From positions 1 to 35,723 of the forward strand of contig WTGE01000128.1 of NCBI GenBank assembly GCA_011525445.1: a stretch of 35,723 nt of DNA, given 5' to 3'. Positions 31,793 to 35,723 of this stretch are shown here, piece by piece. Position 1 is the first letter of the stretch. Each line of letters begins with the position of its first letter. Source of the DNA: Synechococcus sp. CO36386bin_37. GTDB lineage: Bacteria; Cyanobacteriota; Cyanobacteriia; PCC-6307; Cyanobiaceae. The notes beneath the pieces were generated by a model, which had not been told where the DNA came from, ran no database searches, and saw nothing but the letters and a program-made list of their open reading frames with translations. The position numbers and the translations under genes are program-made.

Positions 31793-32812
31793 ATGGGGAT
31801 CCCTCTGGAGTCCGCAGAAGCTGTCACTAATGACACTTCCGCAGGACCGTCTTTGCCTACAGCTATAAAGCGACATATTTCCAATCCATCACGTTCCAAT
31901 TCTGGTCGCAGTGGTCGATCAAGTGGTCGTCTAGCCACGGATTCCATCGGTCACTATCTCAGCAGCATTGGTCGCGTTCCTTTGCTCACCGCAGCAGAAG
32001 AAATCGAGCTTGCCCACCATGTGCAAGCCATGAAGGAACTCCTTGAAATTCAGGAGGAAGATCGCACTCCAAAACAGCGCCATCTCATTCGCATGGGTAA
32101 ACGAGCGAGAGATCGAATGATGGCTGCGAACCTCAGGTTGGTCGTCAGCGTGGCGAAGAAATATCAGAATCAAGGTCTCGAGCTCCTTGATCTTGTTCAA
32201 GAAGGTGCAATCGGGCTGGAACGTGCGGTGGACAAGTTCGATCCAGCGATGGGTTACAAATTTTCGACCTACGCCTATTGGTGGATCCGTCAAGGAATGA
32301 CTCGGGCAATCGATAACAGTGCACGCACCATCCGATTACCCATCCACATCAGCGAAAAGCTGTCGAAGATGAGAAAGATCACGCGTGAGCTCTCTCATCG
32401 TTTCGGGCGTCAACCGAACAGGTTGGAGCTTGCTCATGCCATGGGCATCGAACCCAGAGATCTAGAGGAGCTCATTGCGCAAAGCGCTCCCTGCGCCTCC
32501 CTAGATGCCCATGCCCGTGGCGAAGAGGATCGCAGCACCCTCGGTGAACTCATACCGGATCCCAACGGTGATGAACCGATGGAAGGAATGGATCGCAGCA
32601 TTCAGAAGGAGCATCTCGGTGGCTGGTTGTCACAACTGAATGAGCGAGAACAAAAAATCTTGCGTTTGCGTTTCGGCCTCGGTGGAGAAGAGCCGCTCAC
32701 ACTTGCTGAAATTGGACGTCAGATCAACGTGTCCAGAGAACGCGTCCGCCAGCTTGAATCCAAAGCAATCCTGAAATTGCGCACAATGACCAATCATCAG
32801 CAGGCTGCCTAG
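31793..32812 (+). CDS. RNA polymerase group 2 sigma factor (SigA-like paralogue)
   Basis: A 339-aa sigma-70 factor of the non-essential cyanobacterial group 2 type. Region 1.2 begins at DSIGHYLSSIGRVPLLT; region 2 has NLRLVVSVAKKYQNQGLELL and YKFSTYAYWWIRQGMTRAI; region 4 has LTLAEIGRQINVSRERVRQL, the -35-binding helix-turn-helix. The N-terminus is Ser/Arg-rich and disordered-looking. I chose ATG 31793 because AGGAG lies 9-10 nt upstream; a TTG at 31742 would add 17 residues. It may control stress or nutrient genes. Its leader carries inverted repeats that could regulate it. Confidence 0.93.
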   Translation: MGIPLESAEAVTNDTSAGPSLPTAIKRHISNPSRSNSGRSGRSSGRLATDSIGHYLSSIGRVPLLTAAEEIELAHHVQAMKELLEIQEEDRTPKQRHLIRMGKRARDRMMAANLRLVVSVAKKYQNQGLELLDLVQEGAIGLERAVDKFDPAMGYKFSTYAYWWIRQGMTRAIDNSARTIRLPIHISEKLSKMRKITRELSHRFGRQPNRLELAHAMGIEPRDLEELIAQSAPCASLDAHARGEEDRSTLGELIPDPNGDEPMEGMDRSIQKEHLGGWLSQLNEREQKILRLRFGLGGEEPLTLAEIGRQINVSRERVRQLESKAILKLRTMTNHQQAA

Positions 32813-32819
32813 TTCGCTC

Positions 32820-33485
32820 TTGCCCCTGCAGTCCTTCCTACTCATCCCTCTTTGGATGGCCAGTGTGCTGAGTACTGCATTGGTCTGCCGCAGTCGCTGG
32901 CCTGATCAAAGGGAACTGAGCCGCAAAATTGTCCACATCGGCACTGGACCGGTATTGCTTCTTGCCTGGTATCTCGATATCCCATCTGCAATTGCTGTCC
33001 CCTGCGCTCTGGTGGTGACACTGATCGCTTTTTTGAATCATCGCTGGAAGGTACTCCCAGCGATTGAGGATGTTGGCAGAAACAGCTATGGAACCGTTGC
33101 CTATGGATTCGCCATCTCTCTGCTCTTTTTCTTCTTTTGGGTTGATCAACCTGTTGCAGTGTGTGCCGGAGGGCTGGTGATGGCCTTTGCAGACGGCTTC
33201 GCTGGCCTGTTCGGACGTGCTGTTCAGTCACCGAGCTGGACCATCTGGGGACAAACCAAGTCAGTCATTGGCACAACCGCAATGGCCGTCACCAGTGCAG
33301 TCGTCCTGATCGCCCTCATCCTGCTCACTCACAGTCCACTGAATCCAATTCGCATCGCAGCGGTTTGTATCTTCGCTGTTGGACTTGAGCAAGTCAGTAA
33401 ATGGGGAATCGACAACCTCACCGTTCCTCTAGGCGTGGCGATGAGTTGGACATGGATAACAGCTGCATCCATGCCTGGAAGTTAG
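32820..33485 (+). CDS. Phytol kinase-like integral membrane protein
   Basis: A 221-aa membrane protein with about six hydrophobic helices, of the dolichol/phytol kinase family (VTE5-like). RELSRKIVHIGTGP and EDVGRNSYGTVAYG are family-like motifs, and MAFADGFAGLFGR lies between helices. It would phosphorylate phytol from chlorophyll turnover for tocopherol or chlorophyll recycling. The start is TTG at 32820; the alternative ATG at 32856 removes the first helix start. It follows the sigma gene by 7 nt. Its last 4 bases overlap the convergent DAHP synthase stop. Confidence 0.78.
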   Translation: MPLQSFLLIPLWMASVLSTALVCRSRWPDQRELSRKIVHIGTGPVLLLAWYLDIPSAIAVPCALVVTLIAFLNHRWKVLPAIEDVGRNSYGTVAYGFAISLLFFFFWVDQPVAVCAGGLVMAFADGFAGLFGRAVQSPSWTIWGQTKSVIGTTAMAVTSAVVLIALILLTHSPLNPIRIAAVCIFAVGLEQVSKWGIDNLTVPLGVAMSWTWITAASMPGS

Positions 33486-34552
33486 CTCAAGGCCGAGCTG
33501 TACCTAGCCTGAGACACGGAGTCGGCGAGTTGATCAAGCAGCTCAGCCGTTGTTTCGATACTGATGCATGCATCCGTCACACTTTGTCCGTACGTGAGTG
33601 AGGATCTGTCTTCAGACAACTTTTGATTACCTTCCACCAAGTGGCTTTCAATCATGACCCCCATCACGTGATCTGATTTCTGAGCCACCTGGGCCGCAAC
33701 AGCCTTTAAAACCTCTCTTTGTCGACGGTAATCCTTGTTGGAATTGCCATGGCTACAGTCCACCATCAAGCGACCAGGAAGACCTGCTCCTGACAGCTCA
33801 GCCGCTGATTCCTGTATCGCCTCCAAGTGGTAATTGGTACCTCGGTTTCCGCCACGCAACACCAGATGGCCATCGGGATTGCCAGTAGTACTCACAATCG
33901 AAGCGTGACCCTCCCGATTGATTCCCAGAAAATGATGGGGTTTGGATGCGGCTTGCATGGCATTGATTGCAATCGTTGCACTGCCATCCGTGCTGTTTTT
34001 ATAGCCAATTGGCATCGACAACCCTGAAGCCATCTCGCGATGGGTTTGACTTTCAGTCGTTCTGGCCCCAATCGCAGTCCAGCTAATGAGATCGGCGATG
34101 TACTGGGGAACAACAGGATCCAAGAGCTCTGTCGCGGTCGGCATCCCTTCACGGGCTAGATCCAGCAGCAGGGAACGTGCCATCCGCAGACCCGTGTTGA
34201 TGTCGTAGGACCCGTCAAGATGAGGGTCGTTGATCAACCCCTTCCAGCCAACGGTCGTGCGGGGTTTTTCGAAATAAACCCGCATCACAACCTCCAGTTC
34301 AGCTCCGTGTCTTTCACGCAACGGTGCCAAGCGACGGGCATAGTCCCGAGCCGCTTCCACGTCATGGACAGAACAGGGACCAACAATGACCAGCAGTCTT
34401 CGATCCAGTCCACGCAAAATCGCTTGAATCCGGCTGCGAGCTGTTGCCACCGTTTCAAGACTTTTCGGATCAATTGGGAGATCGCGATGCAACAAAGCTG
34501 GTGGAATCAGCGGTCGCGTGTCCACCACATGGAGATCGTGGGTGGTGGTCAT
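33482..34552 (-). CDS. 3-deoxy-7-phosphoheptulonate synthase (class I)
   Basis: A 356-aa DAHP synthase that condenses phosphoenolpyruvate and erythrose 4-phosphate, the first step of the shikimate pathway. LLVIVGPCSVHDVEAARDYA, EKPRTTVGWKGLINDPHLDG, GARTTESQTHREMASGLSMP and VDCSHGNSNKDY are the family motifs. The length is right for the AroF/G/H type. Which aromatic amino acid feeds back cannot be read here. It is divergent from acnB across 114 nt, which holds both promoters. Confidence 0.96.
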   Translation of the reverse strand: MTTTHDLHVVDTRPLIPPALLHRDLPIDPKSLETVATARSRIQAILRGLDRRLLVIVGPCSVHDVEAARDYARRLAPLRERHGAELEVVMRVYFEKPRTTVGWKGLINDPHLDGSYDINTGLRMARSLLLDLAREGMPTATELLDPVVPQYIADLISWTAIGARTTESQTHREMASGLSMPIGYKNSTDGSATIAINAMQAASKPHHFLGINREGHASIVSTTGNPDGHLVLRGGNRGTNYHLEAIQESAAELSGAGLPGRLMVDCSHGNSNKDYRRQREVLKAVAAQVAQKSDHVMGVMIESHLVEGNQKLSEDRSSLTYGQSVTDACISIETTAELLDQLADSVSQARYSSALS

Positions 34553-34666
34553 GCCTGAATCAGAGATTCAACCCAGATTACGCAAGGCGATCCAACGCAT
34601 CCATGAACAAGATGGAACGATGACCAACAAGAATGGTGTGTAACGCCGTCTGCGCTGCCGAAACCG

Positions 34667-35723
34667 ATGCTGAGCACCTATCGCGAGAACGCCAAGGAAC
34701 GTGCAAGCCAGGGCATCCCACCCCTCCCTCTTGATGCCGCTCAGACCCAGGCTCTCACCGAACTGCTGGAACAACCGCCATCTGGTCAGGAACAGACCCT
34801 GTTGCATCTGCTCAGCGAACGCATTCCGCCCGGCGTGGATGAAGCGGCCTACGTCAAAGCCAGCTGGCTCAGTGCTGTAGCACAAGGCCGAACTTCAAGC
34901 CCCCTCGTAAGCCCGCTCGAGGCAGTGCAACTGCTCGGAACCATGATCGGCGGGTACAACGTCGCCGCACTGATCGAACTTCTGAAACATCCCGACCCGA
35001 CACTGGCGACCTGTGCCGTCCAGGGTCTGAGTCGCACCCTTCTGGTCTACGACGCTTTCAATGACGTCATGGAGCTGGCAGCCCAGAACCAATACGCCCA
35101 ACACGTTGTTGACAGCTGGGCTGAAGCGGAATGGTTTACCCGCAGAGATCCACTTGCCGACACAATCACCGTCACGGTTTTCAAAGTGCCTGGAGAGACC
35201 AATACGGATGATCTCTCACCGGCGACGCACGCCACCACCCGTCCAGACATCCCCTTGCACGCACTGGCGATGTTGGAAACCCGTGATCCACAGGGTCTCA
35301 ACACCATTGAAACGCTGAAGCAGAAAGGCCATCCCGTGGCTTATGTCGGCGATGTGGTCGGCACCGGAAGCTCTCGTAAGAGTGCCATCAACTCTGTGCT
35401 TTGGCACATCGGACAGGACATCCCCCACGTCCCCAACAAACGGGCAGGCGGAGTGATCATCGGCGGCAAGATCGCCCCAATCTTCTTCAACACAGCAGAG
35501 GACTCAGGCGCTCTACCCATTGAGTGTGATGTCAGCGATCTCATGACAGGTGATGTGGTTACGATTCGCCCCTTCGCTGGCACGATTGAACGCGATGGCA
35601 CGGTGATCAGCCGGTTTGACCTGAAGCCGAGCACCATCAGTGATGAGGTGCGAGCTGGAGGTCGCATCCCGCTGATGATCGGCCGGGCCCTCACCGACAA
35701 GGTGCGCAATCAGCTGGGCCTTC
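34667..35723 (+). CDS. acnB: Aconitate hydratase B, N-terminal part (partial)
   Basis: The gene starts with ATG at 34667 and runs off the end of the window, so 352 codons are visible. It encodes the bacterial aconitase that interconverts citrate and isocitrate. The N-terminal HEAT-like domain (about residues 1-160) is followed by TNTDDLSPATHATTRPDIPL and VGDVVGTGSSRKSAINSVLW, both characteristic of AcnB, which has its swivelling domain before the catalytic core. The iron-sulfur ligands lie outside the window. There is no clear ribosome site. The assignment is secure from the motif order. Confidence 0.95.
   Translation, partial: MLSTYRENAKERASQGIPPLPLDAAQTQALTELLEQPPSGQEQTLLHLLSERIPPGVDEAAYVKASWLSAVAQGRTSSPLVSPLEAVQLLGTMIGGYNVAALIELLKHPDPTLATCAVQGLSRTLLVYDAFNDVMELAAQNQYAQHVVDSWAEAEWFTRRDPLADTITVTVFKVPGETNTDDLSPATHATTRPDIPLHALAMLETRDPQGLNTIETLKQKGHPVAYVGDVVGTGSSRKSAINSVLWHIGQDIPHVPNKRAGGVIIGGKIAPIFFNTAEDSGALPIECDVSDLMTGDVVTIRPFAGTIERDGTVISRFDLKPSTISDEVRAGGRIPLMIGRALTDKVRNQLGL

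Noticed and set aside
1..35723. tRNA genes, CRISPR arrays, insertion sequences, integrases, phage genes
   Set aside because: Read for on both strands; no cloverleaf, regular repeat-spacer pattern or transposase motif was seen.

Overview
The window looks like the chromosome of a marine picocyanobacterium, most likely a Synechococcus of subcluster 5.1. The reasons are the compact nitrate-assimilation island (NrtP-type permease, ferredoxin-type NarB and NirA, TIGR02664-type nitrate reductase associated protein, molybdopterin genes, siroheme genes, FocA/NirC-type permease, cyanase), NtcA-type promoter motifs, a phytol-kinase-like gene and a cyanobacterial group 2 sigma factor. The strain is inferred from gene content and not proven. 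I see no rRNA, tRNA, CRISPR array, insertion sequence or integrase.

Region 1 (1-7243): the 3' end of ureC, then a run of genes on the minus strand. In transcription order they are an SSS-family symporter with DUR3/urea-transporter-like features, a 47-residue one-helix peptide, a divergent ATCase-family carbamoyltransferase, an AsnB-type amidotransferase, an M20 N-carbamoyl-amino-acid/allantoate amidohydrolase, and a DUF1028 protein joined to the hydrolase by a GTGA overlap. This may be an undescribed ureide or N-carbamoyl nitrogen pathway next to urease. The carbamoyltransferase keeps the carbamoyl-phosphate residues but lacks the usual aspartate-binding loop.

Region 2 (7575-10923): an overlapping trio of circularly permuted ATP-grasp, alpha-E and transglutaminase-like genes. 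This set is widespread and predicted to modify peptides. A cupin-like gene converges on it from the other side.

Region 3 (11472-26702): nitrate and nitrite assimilation. It holds moaA-mobA, nrtP, narB, the narB-associated gene, two small secreted or membrane peptides, moaC-moeA, moaE-moaD, moaB (no ATG/GTG/TTG start), cbiX-like-cobA for siroheme, a 47-aa ORF, nirA, a 44-aa duplicated-motif ORF, a nitrite/formate channel and a HEAT-like protein. Four GTA-N8-TAC or one-mismatch NtcA boxes lie in its divergent promoter regions. An intrinsic terminator sits directly in front of narB. Together the genes import nitrate and nitrite, build Mo-bisMGD for NarB and siroheme for NirA, and yield ammonium.

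Region 4 (26758-35723): cyanase, a small conserved-looking protein, a TrpD-like protein without the canonical PRPP motif, polyphosphate kinase, a group 2 sigma factor whose leader is rich in inverted repeats, a phytol-kinase-like protein, DAHP synthase, and the 5' part of acnB running off the end.
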